Notes: generated by a model from the sequence alone, not told the origin. 36,391 nt of DNA from Chloroflexota bacterium (GCA_013151415.1 JAADII010000027.1:1-36391), one strand, 5' to 3'. Counted from the first letter of the stretch, positions 14,658-24,499 are shown. Translations and numbers: made by a program.

Positions 14658-17600
14658 ATGATGCAGAAACGCATATCCATATCTATTGTCACCCTACTCT
14701 TGCTCAGCCTGCTTCTGGTCTTGGCTGTGGGAAGCGTTTCAACGGCCGCACCGGTGGACCCCCCCGCCCAAACGGCGCCCGATCAGGGCAAGGCCGGATA
14801 CGTTGGATCAGGAGTTTGTAAAGGCTGTCATAACAATCAACACACTTCCTTTGTGGAGACGCTCCACCCCTGGAAAGTGCGCCCCAAGGAGGAGGCCACC
14901 ATTGTTGGCCAGTTTCCGGTCACCGATGTGAATGGCCAGGTATGGACGTTGGACGATGTGGATTGGGTCATTGGCGCCAAGCCCAAATGGAAACAACGTT
15001 ATATCAAGATCATGGATGATGGCGCCTGGCGCATTTTGCCCGTGCAGTGGAACATCGCCACTCAGGAATGGGTGCCGTATCATGCAGACACCTGGCAAGA
15101 GCGCGATTATCGCGATAGCTGCGCGGGCTGTCACACCACTGGCTATGACGTCAACACCAAGACATGGAAAGAGCCGGGCGTGTGGTGCGAGGCCTGCCAC
15201 GGTCCGGGGCAAGAGCATATCAGCGGCGGATTCTCTCAGCCGCCCGGACAGCGCAAGATTTATGCCAAGCCCGACGCCGAAGTTTGCGGCGCCTGTCATA
15301 CGCGGGGCAAGACCAAAGATGGGAAATGGAGTTGGCCTGAAGGCTATGTGCCGGGAGGGGATGTGCACATCGAAGACATCTACGACGTGACCACCGCCGC
15401 TTCGAAATGGTGGTATGACAACCCCGACGATCCCGATGATCCTTATCATGCCAAAGGCCACCATCAACAATATCCGGAGTGGCAAGCCTCGCGGCATAGC
15501 CAGGCTTTGGCCAATATTCAGAATCTCCCGTTCACCCAAGATTTTTGCCTTGGATGCCATTCGCAAGATTATCGCGAGGACCCCAACAACGTAACCGTGG
15601 CCACGGCCGAGTTTGGCGTCACCTGCCAGACCTGTCACACCAATCACGATAAAGGGGCGGCCGAGGGGCAATTGCGCAAGCCGGCATATCAGCTTTGCGT
15701 CGAGTGCCACAATGGCGGTTTGAATGCAGGACAGGATTTCACGCCAGGCGAGAAGGTCCACCATCCCATGCGAGAAGTGTTCGAAGGCTGGGGCTTCCCT
15801 GGCATCGACGACATCCCCTCGCCACATTTCCAGGCTGATGGCGGCGCGACTTGCAAGAGCTGCCATATGCCCAAGACCGCGAAGTCGGCTCTGCCCGGCG
15901 ACATCACCAGTCATCGCATGACGGTGGTCATGCCTGGCGATGCAAAAGAAGGACAGCCCGACTCCTGCACCGGTTGTCACACCCAAGCCGATAAAGCTGG
16001 GCTGCAAAAGCTCATTGATGATCGGCAGGGCGAGGTGAAGGCCCTGTTGATGGAGTTGAAACAGGTCGGTGCGGATAGCGGCTGCGGCGACTTCGACGGT
16101 AATCTGGCCGAAGATGCGTCGGACGCTTGTAAACTGGCGTACACCGGTTACAAGATGGTGAAGGAGGAGGGTAGCTTTGGCATTCATAACTACTTCTATG
16201 TCAAGGCCGTCCTCAAGGCCAGCTTTGAAGCGTTTGGCGGCCAGATTTACTCCAAACCCTATGTGGGTTCGGCCACATGCGCGGCCTGCCACGGCGCCAA
16301 GTACGCCAGCACATTGACAACCCTTCACCCCTGGAAAGTGCGCCCCAAGGAGGAGGCCACCATTGTTGGCCGGTTCCCGGTCACCGATGTGAATGGCCAG
16401 GTGTGGACGCTAGACGATGTGGATTGGGTCATTGGCGCCAAGCCCAAGTGGAAGCAACGCTATATCAAGATCATGGAGGACGGCGCCTGGCGCATCCTGC
16501 CTGTGCAATGGAACATCGAAACCCAGGAATGGGTCCCCTACCATGCAGACAACTGGCAGGAGCGAGACTATCGCGACAAGTGCGCGGGCTGTCACACCAC
16601 GGGTTATGATGTCGATCTGCAAGAGTGGAAAGAGCCGGGCGTGACTTGTGAATCGTGCCATGGCCCTGGCCAGGATCACGTGCTCGCGTCCGATAAAGCC
16701 AATGATCCCAAGATCTACGCATCCATTGATTCGGAGGTGTGCGGCGCGTGTCATACGCGTGGCAAGACCAAGGACGGCCAATGGGGTTGGCCTGAAGGCT
16801 ATGTGCCGGGTGGCGATGTCCATGTGAAGGACATCTTCGACTACGATCTTTCCAGCAAACGCTGGTGGTTCGATAACCCCAACGATCCCAATGATCCCGG
16901 TCATGCCAAGTCGCATCGCCAGCAATACATCGAATGGGAGCGCAGTAAACACTCGATGGCGTTGGACAGCATCAAGAGCAACGAGCATGCTCGCGACTTC
17001 TGTCTGGCTTGCCATTCGGAGGACTATCGCCGCGATCCCAGCAACGTGACTGTGGAGACCGCACAGTTCACCATCGAGTGCGTCACCTGCCATGCCACCC
17101 ATGATCCGGGAGCCGAGGGCACGTCGCAGCTGGTGAAGCCGCAATACGATCTGTGTGTGCAGTGCCACAATGGCACGGGCGGCGGCGCGCGGCCCATCCA
17201 GCCTGGCGACACCGTGCATCATCCCATGCAGGAGATGTACGAAGGCGTGGGTTTCCCTGGCGTGGCCGACAATCCCAGCACGCACTTCCAAGAAATGGAT
17301 GCGGAAGGCGGTCCGGTCTGCTCGAGCTGTCACTTCGCTCGCACCGCCAAGAGCGGGACCTGGGTTAAGTGGGACAACGGTTTGATCAAGAAGGGCGACA
17401 TCGCCACTCACTTGCTCAAGCCTCCGCTGCCCGGCGATGTGAAAGACGACGAGCCCAGCGCTTGCAGCACCTGCCACGATTGGGGCAACGATCCGCTCCA
17501 ATTGATCATCGACACCCGTCAGAACAGCACCGAGCAGAAGCTGCTGACGCTGCATAGCTGGCTGAAGCGCCTGGAGGGCGTGGACAACGACGACACCAAG

Positions 17601-17744
17601 TACGCGTACACGGCTGCTAGCTTCGTCGAAAGCGACGGCAGCATGGGCTTCCATAACTTCCCATACGCCAGCGCGATCCTCGATGCGGGCATCGACCGCG
17701 TGAACGACTACAAGTTCATCTACTTGCCAAGCTATCTCCACTGA
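14658..17744 (+). CDS. 18-haem c-type cytochrome made of two nine-haem modules
   Basis: The product has 1028 residues: a signal peptide (hydrophobic core SIVTLLLLSLLLVLAVGSV, residues 9-27), then 18 CxxCH motifs. The first nine (CKGCH to CTGCH) and the last nine (CAACH to CSTCH) occur in the same order and spacing, with a repeat period of 487 residues (1461 bases). Each module opens with the YVGSxxCxxCH signature of cytochrome c554-like proteins and contains a long haem-free segment (WKVRPKEEATIVG to YHADxWQERDYRD). At 14865-14910 and 16326-16371 the DNA is identical over 46 bases, a sign of recent duplication or gene conversion. The ribosome site is GAGGAGGAAGG; starts at 14658 and 14661 are both possible. 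It is the first gene of the cytochrome cluster. It is probably an exported electron carrier; an enzymatic role cannot be excluded. Confidence 0.93.
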   Translation: MMQKRISISIVTLLLLSLLLVLAVGSVSTAAPVDPPAQTAPDQGKAGYVGSGVCKGCHNNQHTSFVETLHPWKVRPKEEATIVGQFPVTDVNGQVWTLDDVDWVIGAKPKWKQRYIKIMDDGAWRILPVQWNIATQEWVPYHADTWQERDYRDSCAGCHTTGYDVNTKTWKEPGVWCEACHGPGQEHISGGFSQPPGQRKIYAKPDAEVCGACHTRGKTKDGKWSWPEGYVPGGDVHIEDIYDVTTAASKWWYDNPDDPDDPYHAKGHHQQYPEWQASRHSQALANIQNLPFTQDFCLGCHSQDYREDPNNVTVATAEFGVTCQTCHTNHDKGAAEGQLRKPAYQLCVECHNGGLNAGQDFTPGEKVHHPMREVFEGWGFPGIDDIPSPHFQADGGATCKSCHMPKTAKSALPGDITSHRMTVVMPGDAKEGQPDSCTGCHTQADKAGLQKLIDDRQGEVKALLMELKQVGADSGCGDFDGNLAEDASDACKLAYTGYKMVKEEGSFGIHNYFYVKAVLKASFEAFGGQIYSKPYVGSATCAACHGAKYASTLTTLHPWKVRPKEEATIVGRFPVTDVNGQVWTLDDVDWVIGAKPKWKQRYIKIMEDGAWRILPVQWNIETQEWVPYHADNWQERDYRDKCAGCHTTGYDVDLQEWKEPGVTCESCHGPGQDHVLASDKANDPKIYASIDSEVCGACHTRGKTKDGQWGWPEGYVPGGDVHVKDIFDYDLSSKRWWFDNPNDPNDPGHAKSHRQQYIEWERSKHSMALDSIKSNEHARDFCLACHSEDYRRDPSNVTVETAQFTIECVTCHATHDPGAEGTSQLVKPQYDLCVQCHNGTGGGARPIQPGDTVHHPMQEMYEGVGFPGVADNPSTHFQEMDAEGGPVCSSCHFARTAKSGTWVKWDNGLIKKGDIATHLLKPPLPGDVKDDEPSACSTCHDWGNDPLQLIIDTRQNSTEQKLLTLHSWLKRLEGVDNDDTKYAYTAASFVESDGSMGFHNFPYASAILDAGIDRVNDYKFIYLPSYLH

Positions 17745-17768
17745 TCCCCTTGCGTGGGGTCTAATACG

Positions 17769-17803
17769 AAGTGCGCTCTCGACGACCAGCCGAGAGCGCA
17801 CTT
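17769..17803 (+). terminator. Strong hairpin after the 18-haem cytochrome gene
   Basis: AAGTGCGCTCTCG (17769-17781) and CGAGAGCGCACTT (17791-17803) form a perfect 13-pair stem with a nine-base loop, 25 bases after the stop codon. Only three T follow the stem base, so full intrinsic termination is doubtful. It may act as a partial terminator or protect the 3' end of the 18-haem cytochrome mRNA and thus set its level above that of the genes behind. Confidence 0.7.
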
Positions 17804-17821
17804 TACTAACCCGCCTTTCCC

Positions 17822-19549
17822 ATGCATGGATTCCGGCATCGACGACGAACGGGTTGGCTTTTTCTTTGGATGAGCCTGCTGCTGGCGGGGCTTGCCCTGG
17901 TTGCATGCGGGCGTTTTCGCGTACAACCCACTCCCACCCCCACCCCCTCGCCCACCCCCTTCGTCGCTCCCACCCCTCCGCCTGTGGCGTCTGATGTTGG
18001 TCTGGGGCCGGCGCCTATCGAAAGTTTAAATTTCATTCACCGACCCTTTGACGAAGGCGCGTGCGGCGCTTGCCATGATCTTGATGGCAAAGACCCAAAG
18101 CAGTTATGGGGCGATATGGTCTCGGTGTGTCGCGAGTGTCATTGGCAGGATGTTCCTGATCCCGATATCGCGCTTGCTCAACCGCATAAGCCCTTTGCCG
18201 ATGGCAATTGCACCGATTGCCACGAACCGCACGCCGGCGCCTATCCTAAATTGTTGCGCGCGTCCATCACCGATCTTTGCAACGAGTGTCATGAAGAGCA
18301 TGGCGCGTCCATAGAACAACCACACCCCGAACTGGCCGCGGGCGAATGCAACCTTTGCCATCTCTCCCATGGCTCCAATTTCACGGCTATTTTGCGGCGT
18401 CCGCAACGCGACCTTTGCGGTTTATGTCACACCGATCAGATCGATCCTCTCATTAGCTTTGTGGAGCACGCGGCCAACGCCGCGGTCAAGTGCAGCGTTT
18501 GTCATGATCCGCATAAGCCGGCTGCTGAAACCGCCATCGAGCGCGACGCCTGTCTGACCTGCCACGACGCGCTGCCCGCCCCAGAACAGTTGGCCCATGT
18601 TCACGGACCCTACGCCGAGGGCAAATGCGGCGATTGTCATCCATCCTTTCATTTGAATCCGGACGCGCCCCTGTTGGCGACCACCCAGGCCGAGTCGTGC
18701 AACGCTTGTCACGAAGAACATGGCCAGGTGGTGAACCAGCCCCATCCTGAAATTGCCCAAAACGAATGTTTGCTTTGCCATGACGGGCATGGCAGCGCTT
18801 TTCCCAAATTTTTGAAATTATCTGAAGCCGATATTTGTCAGCGATGCCATGAGGAGCCCTTTGACCCCGCGTTGGCTTACGAACCTCATCTGGCCAGCGA
18901 ATTGCCGGCCTGCACCACATGTCATTCGCCGCATGAACCGCAAACCCAAGGGCCGCAGGTGAGCGAAGCCTGCGCTAACTGTCATGACGACGTTTTGATC
19001 CCGGTTGCAGTCAGCGCGCATGAACCGGTGACCAAAGGGCAATGTCGTGAATGTCACCAAGAGTTTCATGGCCATCAGTCCCAAGCTCTTGCTCCGGCGC
19101 CCATCGACAATTGCGAGGACTGTCATAAAACCGACGAATTGTTATCAGGGCGAATACAACATGAGCCGGTTGTCAAGGGCGAGTGCAACGAGTGTCATGT
19201 GCTCCACACCAGCGCTTTTCCTGCGCTGTTGTCGGCCTCGCCCCGCCGGGTTTGCAGCGAGTGTCACGCCGCACAAGCCGCGACTTTTGGCCGTAGTCGC
19301 CATGCCACCGAGACGCTGGAGCAATGCGCGGCTTGTCATGAATCGCATAGCAGCGATTACAACGCCCTTCTGTCCTCCAGCGTCAATGCGGTTTGTGAAT
19401 CTTGCCATACCGAGCCGCCACACCAATTCCATCCCGTCAGTGGTCGGAGCCTCACCTGCATCAGTTGCCATTCTCCGCACGGCAGCGTCAATCCGGCCGA
19501 CCTCCGTCGCCCCGGCGACGCGCTTTGTCTGGACTGTCATCGATTCTGA
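17822..19549 (+). CDS. 22-haem c-type cytochrome lipoprotein (doubled CxxCH type)
   Basis: The product has 575 residues. After a basic start and a hydrophobic stretch, LALVAC gives a lipobox with C29 as the anchor, followed by a PTPTPTPSPTP spacer. From residue 78 on there are 22 CxxCH motifs, about one per 23 residues. Many occur as the pair GxCxxCHxPH ... LCxxCH, the doubled-CxxCH arrangement of predicted nanowire-like multihaem proteins. There are few residues other than haem ligands and linkers, which suggests an elongated haem wire and not an enzyme. It is expected on the outer face of the membrane. No ribosome site is visible before ATG 17822; the start is chosen for the signal peptide. 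It stands 77 bases after the 18-haem gene, behind a hairpin. Confidence 0.9.
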   Translation: MHGFRHRRRTGWLFLWMSLLLAGLALVACGRFRVQPTPTPTPSPTPFVAPTPPPVASDVGLGPAPIESLNFIHRPFDEGACGACHDLDGKDPKQLWGDMVSVCRECHWQDVPDPDIALAQPHKPFADGNCTDCHEPHAGAYPKLLRASITDLCNECHEEHGASIEQPHPELAAGECNLCHLSHGSNFTAILRRPQRDLCGLCHTDQIDPLISFVEHAANAAVKCSVCHDPHKPAAETAIERDACLTCHDALPAPEQLAHVHGPYAEGKCGDCHPSFHLNPDAPLLATTQAESCNACHEEHGQVVNQPHPEIAQNECLLCHDGHGSAFPKFLKLSEADICQRCHEEPFDPALAYEPHLASELPACTTCHSPHEPQTQGPQVSEACANCHDDVLIPVAVSAHEPVTKGQCRECHQEFHGHQSQALAPAPIDNCEDCHKTDELLSGRIQHEPVVKGECNECHVLHTSAFPALLSASPRRVCSECHAAQAATFGRSRHATETLEQCAACHESHSSDYNALLSSSVNAVCESCHTEPPHQFHPVSGRSLTCISCHSPHGSVNPADLRRPGDALCLDCHRF

Positions 19550-19581
19550 CATTTGCACCTTTGTCGCTTTTTCTCTGAGAC

Positions 19582-22500
19582 GTGAAGCGCCTTATTTTCT
19601 TCTTCCTTCTTCTTTTCATCTTGCTCGTAAGCCTGAGCGGGGGTGACGCCGCGCAGATGGGCGTAGATGCTCAACAGGGCGCGAGGGTCAATCCCCACGG
19701 CAATTATAGCGCCAGCACCAGCAATTGCCTGGCCTGCCATCAGCCTCAATGGACGATCAATGAGGCTGAGCGAGCTTGTTTCTCCTGTCATACTGAACTG
19801 ACTCATGAGCAGGCGTCTTGCGCAACCTGTCATGAACCTCATGGCCAAACCGAAAATGCGGCATTGATCAAGGGGCGCGTGGCTGGCTTGCCTGTGCGTT
19901 TCGATGGGCGCTCTTTCGGCCAAACGCCTGATGGCATTTGTCGGGTTTGCCACGCGCAAACGCGTTATTATAGCGCTTCAGCCACGGCCACCCATTACGA
20001 AAACCAGAATTGCACCAATTGTCATCCGCATAGCAGCGGTTTTCAACCCGATCCAACAAGTTGCACCGCTTGCCATGGCAATCCCCCGGCCACGGGCGGT
20101 CATGCGCGTCATACGCAAAATGATATTGGTCTGAAACGTTGTGAGAGCTGTCATCCTGCGGTGCGCAACTGGCGGGATCCGGGTCATTACAATGGACGCG
20201 TCGATTTTGGCGACGGCCAAAATCTGCAAAACACGGGGGTGTGCGACGCCTGTCATGGCAGCCTCATTGGCGTGGAAGACGCGAAGCAAGCCTGGCTCGA
20301 AGGCGGTTCGATTCAGGATTGCACCGGATGCCATAACAGTGCGCAGCCAGGATGGCTGCATGGCCAGCCCGCGCCTGCGGTGGACGCGTATTGGACTGCG
20401 AACGGGCACGGCCAGGCCGCGGGCGCGTCTTGCCAAAGCTGCCACAATCCCGATTCGCCCCACTTCACTCCTGAATATGATCCTCGGCTATGGGATAGCT
20501 CTCCGGCGCTCTGTGCGCGTTGTCACTCGCTTCCCGATACGCCCGGCGTTGTGGTTAGCCCGCATGGCAACCAGAATTACGAGTTCGCCACCCAACCGGC
20601 GTTTGTCGTCAACTGCACCGATTGCCATAACCCGCATGGCAGTCGAAATTTGGCCGCAATTCGCGAAAAGGTGTGGGGCCGAGAAATCGCGTTTTTCAAT
20701 CGCACCGGGCAGGAAAGCTTCGATGAGCCGGATCAGGCGAACGATGATGACATCTGCGCCACCTGCCACACAACCACGGCCCACAATCGCAATCCAGCCA
20801 ATTGGCCAGAAAAGATTCATTATGAGGGCGGTGATTGCGCCTTCTGCCATCCACATGAGGGGGATGGCGATCCTTTCACCGATGATGGTTTCACGCCCCA
20901 GGTGACCTGCCTCGATTGTCATAATCAGCAACAAGACAATGGCGACGGCGCGCCGCCCGGTGGCCGGCGACCTGTGCAAGATGACTTCGTGAAACGTAGT
21001 CATCATCTGAAAGGCGAGCCAAGCCAGCAGAAATGCGTTGTTTGTCATGATCAATCCACGCATGGCGATGGCTATATCGATCTGCGCATGCCGGATGGCG
21101 GCCCTAGTTTGCGTTTTGTTCGGGCGCAAGACATTGATCTCAGTGAATTCTGCCAGGGTTGCCATGATAAAGATGGCAGCCAAAACGCGATGACGCCGAA
21201 CGGCAATAGTCGCGACCCCTTTGGCGAGGGGTCGAACCTGCTCGCCCTGCCCGCGGTTGGGGCTCATGGCAACCGCGATTTTCACAATGCGCAGGAGGAA
21301 CCCTTCCGCGAGACGTGCAACACCTGTCATGCAGGTCATGGAAGCGACAATTTGGCCTTGATCCAGACCACCATCAACGGCAATCCCGTCCGCTTCCTCT
21401 CGCGCACCGGCGCCGATAGCTTCGACGACCCCAACAAGGACGATCGCTACGATCTTTGTGCGACATGTCATCTTGGGCGAACCAGTGTTCATCCGGGCGG
21501 TGATCATCGGCCTGCCGGAGACCTGGACTTACGGGGGGCCGATTGCACAACCTGCCATCTGCACGATGCAGACAAGAACATCGACACCCTGGATGGCTTC
21601 ATGCCCTCTTGTCAGGGCTGTCATGGCTCGCCGCCCCCGCCCGCGAGTCGGGGAGATTATCCTCTGGATGAGACGCTCACCCCTCATGAAAAACATGCCG
21701 GATCAGGGCCAGGACAATATGGTCTGCCTTGCTCCACCTGCCATGACCGTTCGGCTCCGGGCTATGCTGGCCATGCAACCGAGCCGCCTACTTTTCAAGA
21801 TGTCTTTTTCGACGCGCGCAACCCCGCCGGCGTTTACGATGCAAACACCCGCACCTGCGCGAATTTGGGCTGCCACAGCAATGGTTCGCCCAGCACAGGC
21901 GCTCCTGTGTTCCAGCTGCCAAAATGGCATGAAAACAGTTTTCTTAACTGTTCTGGTTGTCATGGCGATCAGCTCACCTTGACTACAGGCAGTCATAGCA
22001 AGCATTTGCTCTCTATTTATAGCCAGCGCGGGCGCGACGCCATTGGTTGCTATGAGTGCCATGCAGACACGGCCCGCAACAACGACAACGCGGCCATCGC
22101 CAACACCAAGACTCATGTCGATCTGAAAAAACAGGTGCGCATCGATGTGCGCGACTTGTGGGGCCAGCCCGATTCGGCCGCTTTCAATCCCGCCGACCTC
22201 ACATGCGCCAACAGTTTGTGTCATTCAGATGGCGCGGCCAGTCGTGAGCAACCGGGAGCGCCCACGTTTGCGAACCCCCGTTGGGGCGATCGGGCCAGCG
22301 GCTCCTGCGGCGTTTGCCATCCGGTCAGCCCCCAGACGCTCACTACAGGCGCGCATGCTCGGCATTTCGATAGCTCGGAACAAGGGCCGGGCATTACAAA
22401 CTGCGACACCTGCCACAGCGCCTACATGAGCGGCAAACACGTGAATGGCCGCGTTGATTTCGCCGATGGTCAAACGTTATCGCAAACGACCGTATGCGAT

Positions 22501-23328
22501 GATTGTCATAGCCCGGGGGGCGCTGTTGATGGCGTGGCCGAGGCGCGGGCGGCCTGGCTTACGGGAGCCGCCTTGAGCTGCGAGGGCTGTCACGATAGCG
22601 AGCCTGCGGTGGTGAAAGGCGTGCAAGCGCCCGACATCGCCGGGGATGGCGTAAGTTACGGATTTGGAGTCACCGGCCACGGACGGGCCGGCATTCCGTG
22701 CGCGTTGTGCCATCAGAAAGGGCCGGATAGCGTGCACTTCGATGGCGCGGCCAATAGTTATCGCGCAGAAAAGGGCAATTATCGACAAACGCGTTGGCTT
22801 GTTTTTGGTGGTCTTGTTGCGCCCATTACTCAGGATCAATTCTATCAGGCTTCCAATTATGCTCAGTGCTTGGCTTGTCATAAAGAATCAGATGTGGTGG
22901 GTTTGGAGCCAGATTATAGCAACGCGCTTTTCACGCATACAGCGCCTCCGCCCGAAGGTTATCCCATCATCGTTGAACAGGTGGTTACGGCCTTTCGCAA
23001 TGAACGCGTCGAGGGCTTCAATCTTGGCAATGTCCCGGCCAATATCCATTGGGATCACCTCGATATGAACATGGTGAATTGGGACAGCGATCGGGACGGC
23101 GTCATGGATTCCAAACCGTCTTGCATCACCTGTCATGACCCGCATGGCGTGAAATCGGTTGATCAAGGCGAGGTGTATCCATCCATGACCTTTGCCGATA
23201 TGGGCGTCGTTCATCGCCAAGACGAACTCGGCGCTTACGGCGCGGTGACGCGCACCGATTATCTGACCCGCTGCAACACTTGCCATCCCGCCGCGGATAT
23301 TCGCTATTATCGGACGACAGGACGATAA
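19582..23328 (+). CDS. Giant exported c-type cytochrome with 34 predicted haems
   Basis: The product has 1248 residues and begins with GTG. Residues 1-24 are a signal peptide (MKRLIFFFLLLFILLVSL). I count 32 CxxCH motifs plus two CxxxxCH motifs, CANLGCH and CANSLCH. The latter belong to the C4xCH/C2xCH repeat type best known from Geobacter outer-surface cytochromes: a CxxxxCH followed some 30-40 residues later by CxxCH. Related repeats recur in the protein (for example GRVDFGDGQNLQ and GRVDFADGQTLS around residues 210 and 960), so it grew by internal duplication. The end (YYRTTGR and the stop) falls in GACGAT-type repeats. It lies 32 bases after the 22-haem gene, in one transcript. It has no membrane anchor beyond the signal peptide, and is probably a wall-spanning or extracellular electron conduit. 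Confidence 0.9.
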   Translation: MKRLIFFFLLLFILLVSLSGGDAAQMGVDAQQGARVNPHGNYSASTSNCLACHQPQWTINEAERACFSCHTELTHEQASCATCHEPHGQTENAALIKGRVAGLPVRFDGRSFGQTPDGICRVCHAQTRYYSASATATHYENQNCTNCHPHSSGFQPDPTSCTACHGNPPATGGHARHTQNDIGLKRCESCHPAVRNWRDPGHYNGRVDFGDGQNLQNTGVCDACHGSLIGVEDAKQAWLEGGSIQDCTGCHNSAQPGWLHGQPAPAVDAYWTANGHGQAAGASCQSCHNPDSPHFTPEYDPRLWDSSPALCARCHSLPDTPGVVVSPHGNQNYEFATQPAFVVNCTDCHNPHGSRNLAAIREKVWGREIAFFNRTGQESFDEPDQANDDDICATCHTTTAHNRNPANWPEKIHYEGGDCAFCHPHEGDGDPFTDDGFTPQVTCLDCHNQQQDNGDGAPPGGRRPVQDDFVKRSHHLKGEPSQQKCVVCHDQSTHGDGYIDLRMPDGGPSLRFVRAQDIDLSEFCQGCHDKDGSQNAMTPNGNSRDPFGEGSNLLALPAVGAHGNRDFHNAQEEPFRETCNTCHAGHGSDNLALIQTTINGNPVRFLSRTGADSFDDPNKDDRYDLCATCHLGRTSVHPGGDHRPAGDLDLRGADCTTCHLHDADKNIDTLDGFMPSCQGCHGSPPPPASRGDYPLDETLTPHEKHAGSGPGQYGLPCSTCHDRSAPGYAGHATEPPTFQDVFFDARNPAGVYDANTRTCANLGCHSNGSPSTGAPVFQLPKWHENSFLNCSGCHGDQLTLTTGSHSKHLLSIYSQRGRDAIGCYECHADTARNNDNAAIANTKTHVDLKKQVRIDVRDLWGQPDSAAFNPADLTCANSLCHSDGAASREQPGAPTFANPRWGDRASGSCGVCHPVSPQTLTTGAHARHFDSSEQGPGITNCDTCHSAYMSGKHVNGRVDFADGQTLSQTTVCDDCHSPGGAVDGVAEARAAWLTGAALSCEGCHDSEPAVVKGVQAPDIAGDGVSYGFGVTGHGRAGIPCALCHQKGPDSVHFDGAANSYRAEKGNYRQTRWLVFGGLVAPITQDQFYQASNYAQCLACHKESDVVGLEPDYSNALFTHTAPPPEGYPIIVEQVVTAFRNERVEGFNLGNVPANIHWDHLDMNMVNWDSDRDGVMDSKPSCITCHDPHGVKSVDQGEVYPSMTFADMGVVHRQDELGAYGAVTRTDYLTRCNTCHPAADIRYYRTTGR

Positions 23329-23340
23329 GACGATGGGACG
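23315..23340 (+). repeat. GACGAT-type repeat joining two cytochrome genes
   Basis: The sequence has the same units (GACGACAGGACGATAAGACG and onward) as the inverted repeat at 6311-6385. The stop codon of the 34-haem gene (23326-23328) and the start codon of the 9-haem gene (23333-23335) both lie within it, so the repeat has replaced or become the junction of two genes. Confidence 0.7.
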
Positions 23341-24499
23341 ATTGCAACATGGCTTGTGGATTATTCCGGTTTTGCTGGCGGTCTTGACCGTGGGCGTGTT
23401 TGCGCCCGCCAACATGCAAGCCGACGGCCATGCGCGCGTTTCTCCACAACCCACTCCGACGCCGACGCCTGAATATGATCCTAACGCGGCCTGTGTGGCT
23501 TGTCATAGCATTCCGGGCCGCACCTTGCCTTTGCCTAGCGGCGAAGCGCTCTCGTTGGTCATTGATTACGACGCGTACAAGCAGTCGGTTCACGGGCAAA
23601 AGGATATCCCCTGCACCGGTTGCCACACGAATATCATCGATTATCCTCATCCAGACATCACGGCCTACGATCACCGCGATTTCCAACTCGAGCGCTACAC
23701 CATCTGTCGCGAATGTCATCCTGACCAATATGAGGCCACCTTGGACTCAATGCACGCCACCGCGCTTGCGGGCGGCAATCGCGACGCAGCCATTTGCACC
23801 GACTGTCATGGTTCGCATGATATTTCCGACCCGCACACCCCGCGCCATCGCATTTCATTGACATGTAGTAAATGCCACGCGGCTATCTTTGCGCAATATA
23901 AGGAGAGCGTTCATGGCGCGGCCCTGCTGGAAGAGAGCAATCCCGATGTGCCCACGTGCATTGATTGTCATGGCGTCCATTCGATACATGATCCAACCAC
24001 AGCGCGATTTCGGCTGACCTCGCCAGAAATGTGCGGCAAATGCCACTCGGACGAGGAGCGTATGGCGAAATACGGCATTTCGACGCAGGTCTTCGACACT
24101 TACGTGGCCGAATTTCACGGCACCACCGTCACCTTATTCGAGCGCGAATCGCCCGACCAACCGGTGAACACGGCCGTTTGTTACGATTGCCATGGCATTC
24201 ATAACATCAAATTCGTGAATGATCCTGACGCAACCGTGGTGAAAGAACATCTTCTAGAGACCTGTCGGCGTTGCCACCCCGACGCCGACGCCAATTTCCC
24301 CACGGCCTGGGTGAGCCATTACATCCCGGATCCAGAGCACAATCCATTGGTCTATTACATTAATCTTTTTTACGCCATCGTCATTCCTCTCACCATCGGC
24401 GGCATGTTGGCTTTCAATTCGCTCGATCTGATTCACCGCATTGTTCGGCGGCGACGGAAGGGCCATGAGCCGGGGCAGGAGGTGAAGGACAATGAGTGA
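23333..24499 (+). CDS. Nine-haem membrane-anchored c-type cytochrome
   Basis: The product has 388 residues: an N-terminal signal or anchor (residues 8-25), a PTPTPTPEY linker, then nine CxxCH motifs from CVACH to CRRCH. Several histidines (SVHG, DSMHA, EFHG) are spaced as the second axial ligands of cytochrome c3/NrfH-like modules. A C-terminal transmembrane helix (YYINLFYAIVIPLTIGGMLAFNSL, in outline residues 342-365) and a basic tail (RRRRKG) fix it to the membrane with the haems outside. Its stop overlaps the start of the cytochrome b gene by 8 bases (24492-24499), so the two are coupled and probably form one quinol-linked complex. Its start codon lies in a repeat and has no clear ribosome site. 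Confidence 0.88.
   Translation: MGRLQHGLWIIPVLLAVLTVGVFAPANMQADGHARVSPQPTPTPTPEYDPNAACVACHSIPGRTLPLPSGEALSLVIDYDAYKQSVHGQKDIPCTGCHTNIIDYPHPDITAYDHRDFQLERYTICRECHPDQYEATLDSMHATALAGGNRDAAICTDCHGSHDISDPHTPRHRISLTCSKCHAAIFAQYKESVHGAALLEESNPDVPTCIDCHGVHSIHDPTTARFRLTSPEMCGKCHSDEERMAKYGISTQVFDTYVAEFHGTTVTLFERESPDQPVNTAVCYDCHGIHNIKFVNDPDATVVKEHLLETCRRCHPDADANFPTAWVSHYIPDPEHNPLVYYINLFYAIVIPLTIGGMLAFNSLDLIHRIVRRRRKGHEPGQEVKDNE

Noticed and set aside
14808-16328. 506-residue minus-strand frame over the 18-haem cytochrome
   Set aside because: It is antisense to a gene with regular CxxCH motifs and exists only because of codon bias.
14658-17744. Hydroxylamine oxidoreductase or octahaem nitrite reductase
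   Set aside because: There are nine haems per module, and the haem order and long haem-free segment do not fit; only the YVGSxxCxxCH opening resembles cytochrome c554.
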